Under the pieces are notes generated by a model. It had not been told where the DNA came from. It ran no database searches and was given only the letters and a program-made list of their open reading frames with translations. A DNA stretch of 64,000 nt from CALFXN01 sp964451935 (GTDB lineage: Bacteria; Synergistota; Synergistia; Synergistales; Aminobacteriaceae): positions 13,579 through 77,578 of the forward strand of contig CAYVKE010000002.1 of NCBI GenBank assembly GCA_964451935.1, written 5' to 3'. Made by a program: the position numbers and the translations under genes. Shown piece after piece: positions 9,078-17,921 of the stretch. How positions within the stretch are numbered: position 1 is the stretch's first letter; each line of letters opens with the position of its first letter.

Positions 9078-9118
9078 GTGTGCGCCGACGTCGCTCGTGA
9101 TGTTCATTCCGTTCCCTC

Positions 9119-9147
9119 TTGACGTCCCGCGCCAGTCGCACTACAAT
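9119..9147 (+). promoter_or_regulatory. Sigma70-type promoter for the OsmC gene
   Basis: TTGACG at 9119-9124, a 17-nt spacer, and TACAAT at 9142-9147. Placement directly after a terminator and about 45 nt before the next start supports it. Confidence 0.7.
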
Positions 9148-9190
9148 CCCGAGTATGTGAAACAAATAACGTTATGGAGAGGTGACACGA

Positions 9191-9652
9191 GTGTCGTACG
9201 ACGAAAAAACGGGAGCGTTGACGGTTCAGGCGTATCTGTCCGAGGGCGACGGCAGGAGAGTGATCGGAAAGGTCCGGGAGCACACGCTCGCGACCGACAT
9301 CTACGCCGCGTGGGGCGGCGGAGACACGGCGGCGACGCCTCTCGAAACGCTGGCCTTCGCGCTCGGGAGCTGCGTCGTCACGACCGCGCGGACGATGGCG
9401 AACAAGTCGGGATTGCCCGTGTCGTCGATTTCGGCGCGGGTGGAGGGGGCCATCGACTTCGCGGGCGCGATGCGTCCGGGAAGCGGCGTCCGAATGGGAT
9501 TTCCGGCCCTCAGCGTCATCATCGACATCGAAGGCGACCTGTCGGACGACGCGAAGCAGGCGCTTCTCGACCGCGTTTCGGCGTGCTGTCCCGTATGCGA
9601 TACGATCGGCCGCGGCGCGGACGTCGCCCTTGTCCTGAAAGGGAAGGAGTGA
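9191..9652 (+). CDS. OsmC family protein
   Basis: A 153-aa protein of the OsmC/Ohr superfamily, which reduces organic hydroperoxides through two redox Cys. Both expected Cys regions are visible: LETLAFALGSCVVT and, about 60 residues on, SACCPVCDTI. I choose GTG at 9191 because GGAGAGG lies about seven bases upstream; GTG at 9182 sits inside that ribosome site. It probably forms a two-gene unit with the DUF3795 gene. Substrate and induction are unknown; no MarR/OhrR-type regulator is adjacent. Confidence 0.8.
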   Translation: MSYDEKTGALTVQAYLSEGDGRRVIGKVREHTLATDIYAAWGGGDTAATPLETLAFALGSCVVTTARTMANKSGLPVSSISARVEGAIDFAGAMRPGSGVRMGFPALSVIIDIEGDLSDDAKQALLDRVSACCPVCDTIGRGADVALVLKGKE

Positions 9653-9660
9653 CGGACGTC

Positions 9661-10173
9661 ATGGAACGGAAGGGCGCTCTTCCCGAGACTGCGGCCGTGT
9701 GCGGCCTGTACTGCGAAGCATGTTCGCTCTTCATCGCGACGCACGAGGACCCCGAGCGGCTGAAGCGGCTCGCGGCCGTGTATGGAATGACGCCGGAGCA
9801 GATTGCGTGTGACGGGTGCCGCTCGGACAAGCGCGGGCCGTATTGCATGACGTGCAAAATGAAACCCTGCGCTGAGGAACACGGCGTCTCCTTCTGCGGC
9901 GAGTGCGCGGAATATCCCTGCGAGGTGCTGAAGGCGTTTCAGTGTGAACGGCCGCACCGCCGGGATCTGTGGAAGGATCTCGAACGGATCCGGGACATCG
10001 GGTTCGAGGCGTGGTCGAAGGAGGCCCGGAAGGCGTACGAATGTCCGGAGTGCGGCGCGGTCAACTCTGCGTACGACCTGAAGTGCCGTTCGTGCGGGCG
10101 CGAGCCGTCGTGCGGGTATGTCGAACGGCACGGCGTGGCCGTTCGGGAGTTTCTTGCGGCGGCGAAGCGGTGA
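9661..10173 (+). CDS. DUF3795 domain protein, cysteine-rich, with C-terminal zinc-ribbon-like motif
   Basis: A 170-aa soluble protein with the DUF3795 pattern: CGLYCEACSLF near the N-terminus, CDGCRS, CMTCKMKPC, and CGECAEYPC. After this the C-terminus carries CPECGAVN and, about a dozen residues later, CRSCG, a probable zinc ribbon. The spacing of the Cys pairs suggests metal or cluster binding, but the family has no established function. It starts 9 nt after the OsmC stop and is followed by a terminator, so the two genes form one short operon. Confidence 0.8.
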   Translation: MERKGALPETAAVCGLYCEACSLFIATHEDPERLKRLAAVYGMTPEQIACDGCRSDKRGPYCMTCKMKPCAEEHGVSFCGECAEYPCEVLKAFQCERPHRRDLWKDLERIRDIGFEAWSKEARKAYECPECGAVNSAYDLKCRSCGREPSCGYVERHGVAVREFLAAAKR

Positions 10174-10207
10174 CGGAGTCGCCGCCTCCTGAATTGGGCG
10201 ACATGAA

Positions 10208-10239
10208 GGGCGGGAGCCGGAGCGGCTCCCGCCCTTTTT
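10208..10239 (+). terminator. Rho-independent terminator
   Basis: GGGCGGGAGCC / GGCTCCCGCCC, a perfect 11-bp stem with a 5-nt loop and TTTTT after it. It ends the OsmC-DUF3795 unit; because the genes converge here it may also stop transcripts of the minus-strand gene ending at 10264. Confidence 0.85.
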
Positions 10240-10263
10240 GTAGTTCGGATCTTCCGGCGCACG

Positions 10264-13200
10264 TCAGCGGCGCGGACCGACGAACAGCAGCGGCGCGAGG
10301 AGCAGCATCCCCAGCGGCCAGACGATCGCGCAGCCGTGCCCTCCCGTATCGCCGGGGTGAGGCGTCGGCGCGGCCGCGCCGTCGGGGATCTCGATGGTCA
10401 TGACGGTCATTCCGACGCGAACGATTCCGGCCGTGTCGTTCCAGTCGTAGGAGAGATTATCCGTGACGGTGATCGCGACGGCCTTCTCCGCGCCCTTCGC
10501 AGCGAGCGCGACGCCCTCGCGCGCGCTCGTTCCGCCCGAGTCCGTGATGACGAGAACGCGCTCCCAGAGCTTCGTCTCGCGGTTGAGCAGGAGGGCGAGA
10601 TAGTGCGTCCGCCAGCCGTCTTCGCCCGAGTGCGTTCCTTCCGGAAAGCTCGTCGTGAAGCTCCCCTGCGAGACGCCGGGCTTGAGCGTCATCTCGACGA
10701 CGCTGCCCCGGCAGAGGGTTTCCGGAAGCGGCGCCTCGCCGCTGTCCGAATCACCCCGCGCGTTTCCCGATTTCGACGGGGCAAGCGTCTCCTGAAGATA
10801 GATCGCGAGCATATAGAGCGCCTTGTCGAACGTCTCCTGCGACAGCGAGCCGTCCTCGATCTTCGAGACAAGATCGGCGTTCGAATTCAGGAGCAACTTG
10901 CCGAGGAAGTCGACGAGCGCGTACGCATCCTTCAGAAGATCCTGCCCTCCGGGCTTGACGGCGTTCGGGTCGTCGAGAAGGAGGGTGCCGAGAACCCGCA
11001 AGTCTTTGTTCGTCAGTCCGAGGATATTCAGCGCTTCGAGTAGGGCCTTCTGATCCGGATCGAGCGGCGGCGGATCGACGGGCGGCGAATAAGGCGTCGG
11101 AGTCGGGGTCGGCGTCGGAGTCACAGTTGGTTTGGGAGTCGGAGTTACGGTTGGTTTTGGCGTTGGCGTCGGAATCGGCTTCGGACTCGGTGCCGGAATG
11201 AGCGTTGGCGTTGGAGTCGGGGTGGGTGTCGGAGTCGGAGCGGCGGCCACGGTGCGGAGCTTCGTCACAAAGGCGTCGCTGGCGCCTCGGTATGTCGTCT
11301 GAAACGCGCCCGACGTGACCGGGAAATTTCCCGACTTTGTATACCCTGTCACGTACGCGTTTCCGGATGCATCAATCGCGATTCCGTAGCCACTGTCAAC
11401 GTTATTTCCACCGAGATAGGTTCCGTAGAGTAGGTTCGAACCGTTCGCGTTGAGCCTCGCGAAGAACGTGTCGCTGCTGCCGCCGTATGCAGTCTGGAAC
11501 GCACCCGCCGTGACTGGGAAGTTGACGGAATTTGTAAACCCCGTTACATATGCATTCCCCGATGCGTTCACCACAATTCGGGTGCCAACGTCACCGCTAC
11601 TTCCGCCGAGATACGTGCCATAGACGAGCGCCGTACCGTCTGCGTTCAGTTTCGTGACAAACGCGTCGTAGTCACTGCCGTACGTGGTCTGGAAGGCCTC
11701 GGCCGTGACCGGGAAGGAAGAGGACATCGTACGCCCCATTACGTAGGCGTTTCCGGATGCGTCCACGGCGATTCCGTTGCCCCAGTCATCGTCGCTTCCG
11801 CCGAGGTACGTGCCATATAGCAGATCCGAACCGTTCGCGTTCAGCTTCGCGACGAGCGCGTCCCAGACGCCGCCGAACGTGGTCTGGAAGGCTTCATCTG
11901 TGACCGGGAAGTTTTCGGACTTTGTGTGCCCGGTCACGTACGCATTCCCGGATGTGTCCACTGCGATTCCGGCACCCTCGTCCCACCCGAATCCGCCGAG
12001 GTAGGTGCTATAGACGAGAGCCGCACCGTTCGGGTTCAGTTTCGCGACAAATAAGTCGTAGGTACCACCAAACGTGGTCTGAAAAGCTGCTGCCGTAACC
12101 GGGAAATTGGCGGACGCTGTATACCCCGTCACGTAGGCGTTTCCGGACGTGTCCACCGCGATTCCGAGGCCTGAGTCCCACATGTCTCCGCCGAAGCGGG
12201 TGCAATAGACGAGATCCGTGCCGTTCGCGTTCAGTTTTGTGACGAATAGGTCATAGAAGATGAACTCGGTCTTGAAGGCTCCAGCCGTGATCGGGAAGTT
12301 GAAGGACCCTGTATATCCGGATACGTAGGCGTTTCCGGATGCATCCACTGCGATTCCCCAGCCTACGTCATATTCGCTTCCGCCAAGGTACGTTCCATAG
12401 AGCAGTGCCGTCCCGTTCGCGTTCAACTTCGCGACGAACGCGTCGTACCAGCCTCCGAATGTGGTCTGGAACGCCCCCGGTGTGGCCGGGAAAGTGGCGG
12501 AATTTGTACCCCCCGTCACGTAGGCGTTTCCAGATGCGTCCACCGCGATTCCCCAGCCATTGTCCTCGTTGCTCCCGCCTAGGAATGTCCCGTAGATCAT
12601 ATCTGCCGCTCCGGCCCCTCTTGTGGGCGTTCGATCGTTTGGCAGTCGCGCCGCGAACGGACGGAGAATCTCCTCTCCAGCGACGACGGGAACAGGAATG
12701 TCGACGGCGCTTGCGGACGAACTTTCCGCAGTCTTCCGCCCCGAACGGTATTCGAGGCCGAAGAGCGGAATGATCACGTCGCCGATCTCCGTCGCGCACC
12801 GGATCGTCTCCGAATCGCATTCGAGTCCTTCGGCCCCCTCGATCCGCACCGCGGCCTTCTCGAAGAATTTCGCCGCTCGCGCCCTGCCCGAATCCCTCAC
12901 GACGAAGCGGGGCGCGAGAGCGCCGCCGCGTCCCGCGATTTCGAGATCCACGCCGGGGTAGATGTCGACATACCGGACGCCGCTCCAGACAGGGACGTCC
13001 GGATTCCACTTCTCCGGATCGTTTCCTCTGAAGTACGAGATTTTCGTCTGGATCCGTCCGAAGGGCTCGATCTTCGGGCTGTCGTTTCCTCCGGGGAACG
13101 TGAGCTTCAGAGCGATGCCCTTCCTCGGACTGTCGGATTCCGTTTTTCCTGTGCGTCCGTCACGGAGAGCGCTTTCTGATGTTTCGCCCGCCGGTCCGCC

Positions 13201-13467
13201 GGACGTCTTTTCGTCCGCCTTTTCCGGCTCCATCGCGGTGATCCAGAGGGCGTCGTCTGCGATCCAGACGGTCATGCCGCGTCCGGCGACCTGGTAGCGC
13301 GCCCCGTCGCTGAACTGCCCCGCGTTCTCCACGACGATCAGCGGAGCGCCGCCGTCGGCCGTCGCGGGGAACGGGCATAACAGGGCGAAAAGTACCGTCA
13401 GGAGGATAAGGATGCTTCTTCCGCAAACGCCGTCCGCGATCCGACTCCACGAGAGGCGATTCATCAA
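10264..13467 (-). CDS. Exported SBBP-repeat (seven-repeat beta-propeller) protein with Synergist-CTERM tail
   Basis: A 1067-aa exported protein. Order: signal peptide (hydrophobic core ILILLTVLFALLC); an N-terminal region to ~290 of the kind found before SBBP repeats (ENAGQFSDGARYQV); seven repeats of ~60 residues (~290-710), each with YGTYLGG...GIAVDASGNAYVTG...FPVT; a Pro/Thr linker (~712-770); a helical segment starting QKALLEALNILGL; a beta-rich segment with EMTLKPGVSQGSF; and a tail GGHGC + hydrophobic helix + GPRR. Seven repeats would close one propeller, probably displayed at the surface. The start may be TTG 13467 or ATG 13464; AGGGGG lies 9 or 12 nt away. Its last ~300 residues match the next protein. 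Confidence 0.85.
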   Translation of the reverse strand: MMNRLSWSRIADGVCGRSILILLTVLFALLCPFPATADGGAPLIVVENAGQFSDGARYQVAGRGMTVWIADDALWITAMEPEKADEKTSGGPAGETSESALRDGRTGKTESDSPRKGIALKLTFPGGNDSPKIEPFGRIQTKISYFRGNDPEKWNPDVPVWSGVRYVDIYPGVDLEIAGRGGALAPRFVVRDSGRARAAKFFEKAAVRIEGAEGLECDSETIRCATEIGDVIIPLFGLEYRSGRKTAESSSASAVDIPVPVVAGEEILRPFAARLPNDRTPTRGAGAADMIYGTFLGGSNEDNGWGIAVDASGNAYVTGGTNSATFPATPGAFQTTFGGWYDAFVAKLNANGTALLYGTYLGGSEYDVGWGIAVDASGNAYVSGYTGSFNFPITAGAFKTEFIFYDLFVTKLNANGTDLVYCTRFGGDMWDSGLGIAVDTSGNAYVTGYTASANFPVTAAAFQTTFGGTYDLFVAKLNPNGAALVYSTYLGGFGWDEGAGIAVDTSGNAYVTGHTKSENFPVTDEAFQTTFGGVWDALVAKLNANGSDLLYGTYLGGSDDDWGNGIAVDASGNAYVMGRTMSSSFPVTAEAFQTTYGSDYDAFVTKLNADGTALVYGTYLGGSSGDVGTRIVVNASGNAYVTGFTNSVNFPVTAGAFQTAYGGSSDTFFARLNANGSNLLYGTYLGGNNVDSGYGIAIDASGNAYVTGYTKSGNFPVTSGAFQTTYRGASDAFVTKLRTVAAAPTPTPTPTPTPTLIPAPSPKPIPTPTPKPTVTPTPKPTVTPTPTPTPTPYSPPVDPPPLDPDQKALLEALNILGLTNKDLRVLGTLLLDDPNAVKPGGQDLLKDAYALVDFLGKLLLNSNADLVSKIEDGSLSQETFDKALYMLAIYLQETLAPSKSGNARGDSDSGEAPLPETLCRGSVVEMTLKPGVSQGSFTTSFPEGTHSGEDGWRTHYLALLLNRETKLWERVLVITDSGGTSAREGVALAAKGAEKAVAITVTDNLSYDWNDTAGIVRVGMTVMTIEIPDGAAAPTPHPGDTGGHGCAIVWPLGMLLLAPLLFVGPRR

Positions 13468-13617
13468 GAATTTCTACCCCCTTTGAATTTACTTCCGCAG
13501 TGAACACCGAACGATTCACCCCTTTGAGCGTCCACAATCCTTTTTTGTTGGAAACTCGGAACAGGGCTCATCTCGAATGGCGCTCTGCGTTCATTGGAAC
13601 GAGATCATTAGAACGAT

Positions 13618-13647
13618 ATACTATGGATGCTAGCACTTCAGTTCCAA
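13618..13647 (-). promoter_or_regulatory. Possible promoter of the SBBP-repeat gene
   Basis: Read on the minus strand: TTGGAA, an 18-nt spacer, TAGTAT. It lies about 150 nt upstream of the gene. Confidence 0.35.
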
Positions 13648-13763
13648 CTTTGCATTAAGTACAAAATGATTCATATTTTTCTGTTCTCTCGGAATTTCGA
13701 TGCGATGTTGAACGGTCTGAAGCTTCCGTGTCGGCGCAAGGGATTCCGAACGACGAAATGCAG

Positions 13764-13793
13764 AGGGCCCGGGGAAATCCTCCCCCGGCCCCT
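13764..13793 (-). terminator. Hairpin downstream of the second Synergist-CTERM protein, possible terminator
   Basis: AGGGCCCGGGG pairs with CCCCCGGCCCCT with one mismatch. It has no strong T-run on either strand, so termination is uncertain. It lies about 300 nt after the stop of the gene ending at 14091. Confidence 0.3.
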
Positions 13794-14090
13794 CGCGTCG
13801 TCAGTTTCTTCTGTGGAACTTCATCCTGGTATTTTTTTCCCGTTTCCCGCGGATTCCCGCCAATGTCGCAGACATGAGGAGAAGTGTCGCTATCAGTCCC
13901 GCTCTGGAATCGAACCATCCCTGTTTCGATTCCGTCTCAGACGATCCCGTCGTTCCTCGTCATCCGTTCCGCAGGACGGTCTTTGTCGTGGCCGAGTTTC
14001 CGCTCGCGGCTATGTCCGCCCACGTTCTCGTGCCTCCGGATATGCTCTACGCTCCCGTTAGGGTCGAAGGCGTCAGGTATTTCGCGCCCG

Positions 14091-16019
14091 TCAGCGGCGC
14101 GGGCCGACGAACAGCAGCGGCGCGAGAAGCAGCATCCCCAGCGGCCAGACGACCGAGCACCCGTGCCCTCCCGTATCGCCGGGGCGAGGCGTCGGCGCTG
14201 TCGCGCCGTCGGGGATCTCGATCGTCATGACGGTCATCGCGACGCGAACGATGCCCGCCGTGTCGTTCCAGTCGTACGAGAGTCCGTCGGAAACCGTTAT
14301 CTTCACGCTCTTTTCGGCCTTCCGCGAAAAGGACGCAACGCCCTCGCGCGCATTCACCGCTCCGGAGTCCGTGATGACGAGCACGCGCTCCCATTTCTTC
14401 GACCCGCGATCGAGCAGGAGGGCGAGATACTGCGTCCGCCAGCCGTCTTCGCCGTCGTGGGTTCCTTCCGGGAAGCTCGTCGTGAAGCTCCCCTGCGAGA
14501 CGCCGGGCTTGAGCGTCATCTCCACGACGCTCGCGCGAGACCGGACTTCGGACAGCGGAGCGTCGCTGTCGTCGTCGGCCGCCCTTCCCGCGAGCGCGTG
14601 AGCGCCGGACTCGCCGGACGTGAGATTCTCCTGCAGGTAGATCGCGACGGTATAGAGCGCCTTGTTGAAGAGCTCCTCCGTCAACGCCCCGGTCCCGATT
14701 GCATCCACGAGAGCGGGATCCGCTTCGAGGAGCAGTTTGCCGAGATGCTCGACCAGCGCGTACGCATCTTCCAGAAGGGCCTTGTCCCCCGGAGTCAGGG
14801 CGGTCGGGTCTGCTTCCGACAACATCTCAAGCGTGAGCTTGAGCGTCAGGAGGTCGTTCTCGTCGATGCCGAGGATGTTCATCGCTTCGAGGAGGGCCTT
14901 CTGGTCCGGATCGAGCGGCGGCGGGTCGACGGGCGGCGAATAGGGCGTCGGGGTCGACGTCGCTGTCGGCGCCGGAGTCGATGTCGGAGTGGGGATTGGC
15001 GTCGGCGTGGAGGTCGGCGGAGCGGGAATCGACGTCGGCGTCGGATTCGGGGTCGGCGTGGGAGTCGGAGACGCGCCCCAGGGAATCTCCGTTCCGTTCG
15101 AGGAGTATTGATAGATCTTTCCGTCTGTCGTTCCCGCGACGAGAAGTCGATTGCTCGTAGGCTGGTAGGCGATGTCGCCGCGCGCCCCCGGCAATGTGAC
15201 GAATGTCGTCAGCGTTTGGCCTTGGCCGTAGGTTCGCTTTTGAATCGTGTTGTTGCCGGTATTGTTGACGTAGGCGTTCGTGTTCGGGTCGAATGTGATG
15301 CTTCGATAATTGCTTCCCTCTGACGGAAAGAGGGGGTCCTTCTGCCAGTCCGATGAGACGTTATCGTCAGAGATCATTATGGTCGAGTAGATCGCGTCGG
15401 TGTATGCCGCGTAGAGATAATAGTACTTGGTCATATCGGACGTGATCGTCCTGACAGACGTGTCCCGGAATTTGTCGGGCGATGCCGTCGCCGGAGCGTT
15501 GCAGTATTTATCCCATGATATCGCTCCGGTCATCTTTTTCCACACAACTCCATTGGCGTCGACGACGAAGAAACATCGCCCCGACCCCGATCCGTTGAAG
15601 CTCATGGATCTCGGCGGTTGGGCGAATCCCTGTCCCGCCGTCGGAAGATCGATTTTCGTCCCGGCGGAATCGCCCGTATCCGCATAGTATGGATGGATGC
15701 CGTCATCCTGAAGCAGGTAGAGCGAGTTCGTCTCCCCGTCCATGGATTGTCCGCGCACGCGTCCTTCGAAGGCGCCTCCCCGCGACGCCTTGCCTGACAG
15801 TCCGGCTCCGCCCGCGCCCGTGTCGCAGGAGTCGGGGCTCGCGCAGTGGAAGTCCGGGTCGCGTGTTCCGTCGCCGAAGTAGTGAACGATCTCCCATCCG
15901 CCGCAGCTCAGCGGCATGTGCGCCACATAGAAGCTGTCGCCGCTGCCTGCGATGATGTGGTCGGGACTGACGAGCCCCGAGGGGCCGAGCGCATCGGCGG
16001 GCGGCGCAAATGCGATCAT
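14091..16019 (-). CDS. Exported protein with Pro/Thr linker and Synergist-CTERM tail, paralogous C-terminus; N-terminus probably frameshifted
   Basis: A 642-aa protein. Residues ~1-315 are beta-rich (SFYVAHMPLSCGGWEIVHYFGDG, YRSITFDPNTNAY, NRLLVAGTTDGKIYQY) and resemble a propeller of NHL/SBBP style without clear repeats. A linker of PTPTPNPTPT type follows, then the same helical module (QKALLEAMNILG), beta module (EMTLKPGVSQGSF) and tail (GGHGCSVVWPLGMLLL...GPRR) as the neighbouring SBBP protein. The ATG at 16019 starts in the middle of a signal peptide. Upstream in frame there is no start codon before a stop, whereas ATG at 16081 in another frame supplies the missing basic n-region, so a frameshift near 16025-16060 is likely. 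Function unknown. Confidence 0.7.
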   Translation of the reverse strand: MIAFAPPADALGPSGLVSPDHIIAGSGDSFYVAHMPLSCGGWEIVHYFGDGTRDPDFHCASPDSCDTGAGGAGLSGKASRGGAFEGRVRGQSMDGETNSLYLLQDDGIHPYYADTGDSAGTKIDLPTAGQGFAQPPRSMSFNGSGSGRCFFVVDANGVVWKKMTGAISWDKYCNAPATASPDKFRDTSVRTITSDMTKYYYLYAAYTDAIYSTIMISDDNVSSDWQKDPLFPSEGSNYRSITFDPNTNAYVNNTGNNTIQKRTYGQGQTLTTFVTLPGARGDIAYQPTSNRLLVAGTTDGKIYQYSSNGTEIPWGASPTPTPTPNPTPTSIPAPPTSTPTPIPTPTSTPAPTATSTPTPYSPPVDPPPLDPDQKALLEAMNILGIDENDLLTLKLTLEMLSEADPTALTPGDKALLEDAYALVEHLGKLLLEADPALVDAIGTGALTEELFNKALYTVAIYLQENLTSGESGAHALAGRAADDDSDAPLSEVRSRASVVEMTLKPGVSQGSFTTSFPEGTHDGEDGWRTQYLALLLDRGSKKWERVLVITDSGAVNAREGVASFSRKAEKSVKITVSDGLSYDWNDTAGIVRVAMTVMTIEIPDGATAPTPRPGDTGGHGCSVVWPLGMLLLAPLLFVGPRR

Positions 16020-16185
16020 GGCGGCGGCGAACAGAAGAACGCACGCCGTTCCGCCGTCGTCTTCCTCCGGGTTTCACGCATACGCCGTTCTCGCTCAGAA
16101 TCGGTTTCACACACTCTCTCCCCCTCGCCTGTGCGAAAAGTCCGTCCATTCATTTGGGAAAATTCCTAAAAAGACATTTTGTATA

Positions 16186-16215
16186 ACTATATTCGAGAGA
16201 CAGGGGGGAAGGCAA
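16186..16215 (-). promoter_or_regulatory. Possible promoter of the gene ending at 14091
   Basis: On the minus strand: TTGCCT, an 18-nt spacer, TATAGT, in an A+T-rich island about 100 nt before the predicted start. Confidence 0.4.
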
Positions 16216-16280
16216 GGGGGTACGTGCGCCGGATTTATGAATATTCCGGGAAGGGAATGCACGTATCGGCGTCAGAAACG

Positions 16281-16321
16281 AAAGGCCCGGCGAAGGATCG
16301 TTCCCTCCGCCGGGCCTTTTT
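16281..16321 (-). terminator. Terminator after the peptide ABC operon, bidirectional in shape
   Basis: GGCCCGGCGAAGG / CCCTCCGCCGGGCC stem with a 6-nt loop. A five-T run follows on the plus strand and a three-T run on the minus strand. It directly follows the stop of the binding-protein gene on the minus strand. Confidence 0.7.
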
Positions 16322-16341
16322 GTTCCGGGAGCGTCGCCGCC

Positions 16342-17913
16342 TTACTTTTTCACGACGTTCTTGATGAAGAGGAGTTCGAGCGGGGATTCGATGAGCCCTT
16401 CGATGTTCGCCCTGCGGCCGTTGACGTTGTCCAGAACGTACAGCGTGATCCACGCGGCCTCGCCGACGATGATCTCCTGGGCCTTCGTGTAGGCCTCGAT
16501 GCGCTTTGCGGGGTCGTTCTCGACCATCCCGATGTCGATGAACTTGTCCGCTTCGGCGTTCGAGTAGAAGGAGCGGTTGTTGCCGCCCGGAACCCACTGA
16601 TTCGTGTGGAACATCGGACGCAGCACCCAGTCGGCGTCTCCCGTGGAGGGCGACCAGCCCATCAGCAGCATCTGGGATTTGTTCTCGTCCGGCTTTCTCG
16701 CGCTCTCCGAGAGGAACGCCGCCCAGTCCATCGTCGAGAGCTTCACGTCCGCGCCGACGGCCTTGAGGTACGCCTGGATGGCCTCTGCGACCTTATAGTC
16801 CATCGGATAGCGGCCGCTCGGCGACCAGAAGGTGACTTCAAGCTTCTTGCCGTCTTTGTCGAGGATCTTGTCGCCGTCGGAGTCCTTCCATCCGGATTCG
16901 GCGAGCAGCGCCTTCGCCCTGGCCGGGTCGTACGCGTACCCCTTGACGGGCGCGTAGCCGTTGACGGCGAACGCCATCGGGGAGTCGATCGGGCGGGCGA
17001 AGCCCTTCATGATGCTCTTGCAGATCGCGTCCCGGTCCACGGCGTAATTGAACGCCCGGCGGACGTTCGGGTCCTTCAGGATGGGGTGCAGGGCGTTGAT
17101 GGCCACGTACATGACGCGCATGCCCGGCTGGATCGTCAGTTTGATGTTCGTGTCGCTCTTGAGGCGCTCGACCTCGAACGTGGCGATCCGTTCGGCGATG
17201 TCCAGCTCGCCGGTTTCGAGCTGCATGGTCCGGGCGTTGTCGTCGGGGATGGTCATGAAGACGGCCGTGTCGACCTTCGGCTTGCCCTCGCGGTATTTGT
17301 CGAAGGCCATCAGCGTGATGTTGTCGCCCTTCTGCCAGCTCACGAACTTGAACGGGCCGGTTCCCGAGGGGTTTTTCTTGATCTCGGCCTTCGCGTCGAT
17401 CAGCGTCGGGTCGATGACGAGTCCGGCCGTGTGGCACATCGTGTGGATGAACGGGCCGAACGACTGGCTCAGGACGAACTGCACGGTCTGGGGATCGACG
17501 ACCTTGACTTCGGAGAGGATGGGCTTGAAGAGCGAGGTCCGCTTGTAGTTGCCGCCGATGAGCCGGTCGAAGTTCTTCTTGACGGCCGCGGCGTCGAACG
17601 GAGCGCCGCTGTGGAAGACAACGCCCTTCTTGAGATGGAAGGTCCACGTTTTTCCGTCCGGGGTGACCTCCCACGTGTCCGCGAGGCGCGGCGCGACGAC
17701 GAGCTTGTCGTCCTTCACGTCGAAGCCGACGAGTCCCTCGTAGATGTTGTGGCAGACCTCTTCGGACGGGTTGTCCGTGATATTCTGGGGATCCAGTTCG
17801 ACCGGCTCGGCTCCCTGGCCGATCTTGAGAACGGTTCCCGCGGCGAACGCCGGAAGCGCGGCGAAGACAAGAACGAACGCACAAAGTATCACAATCCGGA
17901 AACGGGATTTCAT
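16342..17913 (-). CDS. Oligopeptide/dipeptide ABC transporter substrate-binding protein (family 5)
   Basis: A 523-aa periplasmic binding protein of the DppA/OppA/NikA family. It has a signal peptide (MKSRFRIVILCAFVLVFAAL, cleavage near AFA) and the family landmarks LDPQNITDNPSEEVCHNIYEGL and VRRAFNYAVDRDAI. ATG 17913 is chosen: GAAGGAGG lies 11 nt upstream, while the TTG further upstream abuts the ribosome site. It is the last gene of the operon that starts at 21659, after both permeases and both ATPases. A GSTIDE-like specificity (di/oligopeptide, glutathione, nickel chelate) cannot be assigned. Confidence 0.9.
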   Translation of the reverse strand: MKSRFRIVILCAFVLVFAALPAFAAGTVLKIGQGAEPVELDPQNITDNPSEEVCHNIYEGLVGFDVKDDKLVVAPRLADTWEVTPDGKTWTFHLKKGVVFHSGAPFDAAAVKKNFDRLIGGNYKRTSLFKPILSEVKVVDPQTVQFVLSQSFGPFIHTMCHTAGLVIDPTLIDAKAEIKKNPSGTGPFKFVSWQKGDNITLMAFDKYREGKPKVDTAVFMTIPDDNARTMQLETGELDIAERIATFEVERLKSDTNIKLTIQPGMRVMYVAINALHPILKDPNVRRAFNYAVDRDAICKSIMKGFARPIDSPMAFAVNGYAPVKGYAYDPARAKALLAESGWKDSDGDKILDKDGKKLEVTFWSPSGRYPMDYKVAEAIQAYLKAVGADVKLSTMDWAAFLSESARKPDENKSQMLLMGWSPSTGDADWVLRPMFHTNQWVPGGNNRSFYSNAEADKFIDIGMVENDPAKRIEAYTKAQEIIVGEAAWITLYVLDNVNGRRANIEGLIESPLELLFIKNVVKK

Positions 17914-17921
17914 TGGGTTGC

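Larger units (their letters stand above)
13468..14090. other. Intergenic region of 620 bp without a convincing gene
   Basis: No frame here looks coding. It holds a possible promoter for the SBBP gene (13618-13647, minus), a G+C hairpin at 13764-13793 and a 9-bp inverted repeat GGAATCGAA / TTCGATTCC at 13906-13933. Base composition is lower in G+C in the half next to the SBBP gene, as expected for a promoter region. Confidence 0.6.

Noticed and set aside
7131..9107. 658-aa minus-strand frame over the flavoprotein gene
   Set aside because: Antisense shadow: the plus strand shows clear FAD motifs at both ends, the minus frame none.
13895..13940. tRNA-like T-arm (GGTTCGATTCC on the minus strand)
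   Set aside because: No acceptor, D or anticodon arms can be built around it; the bases are explained by a 9-bp inverted repeat.
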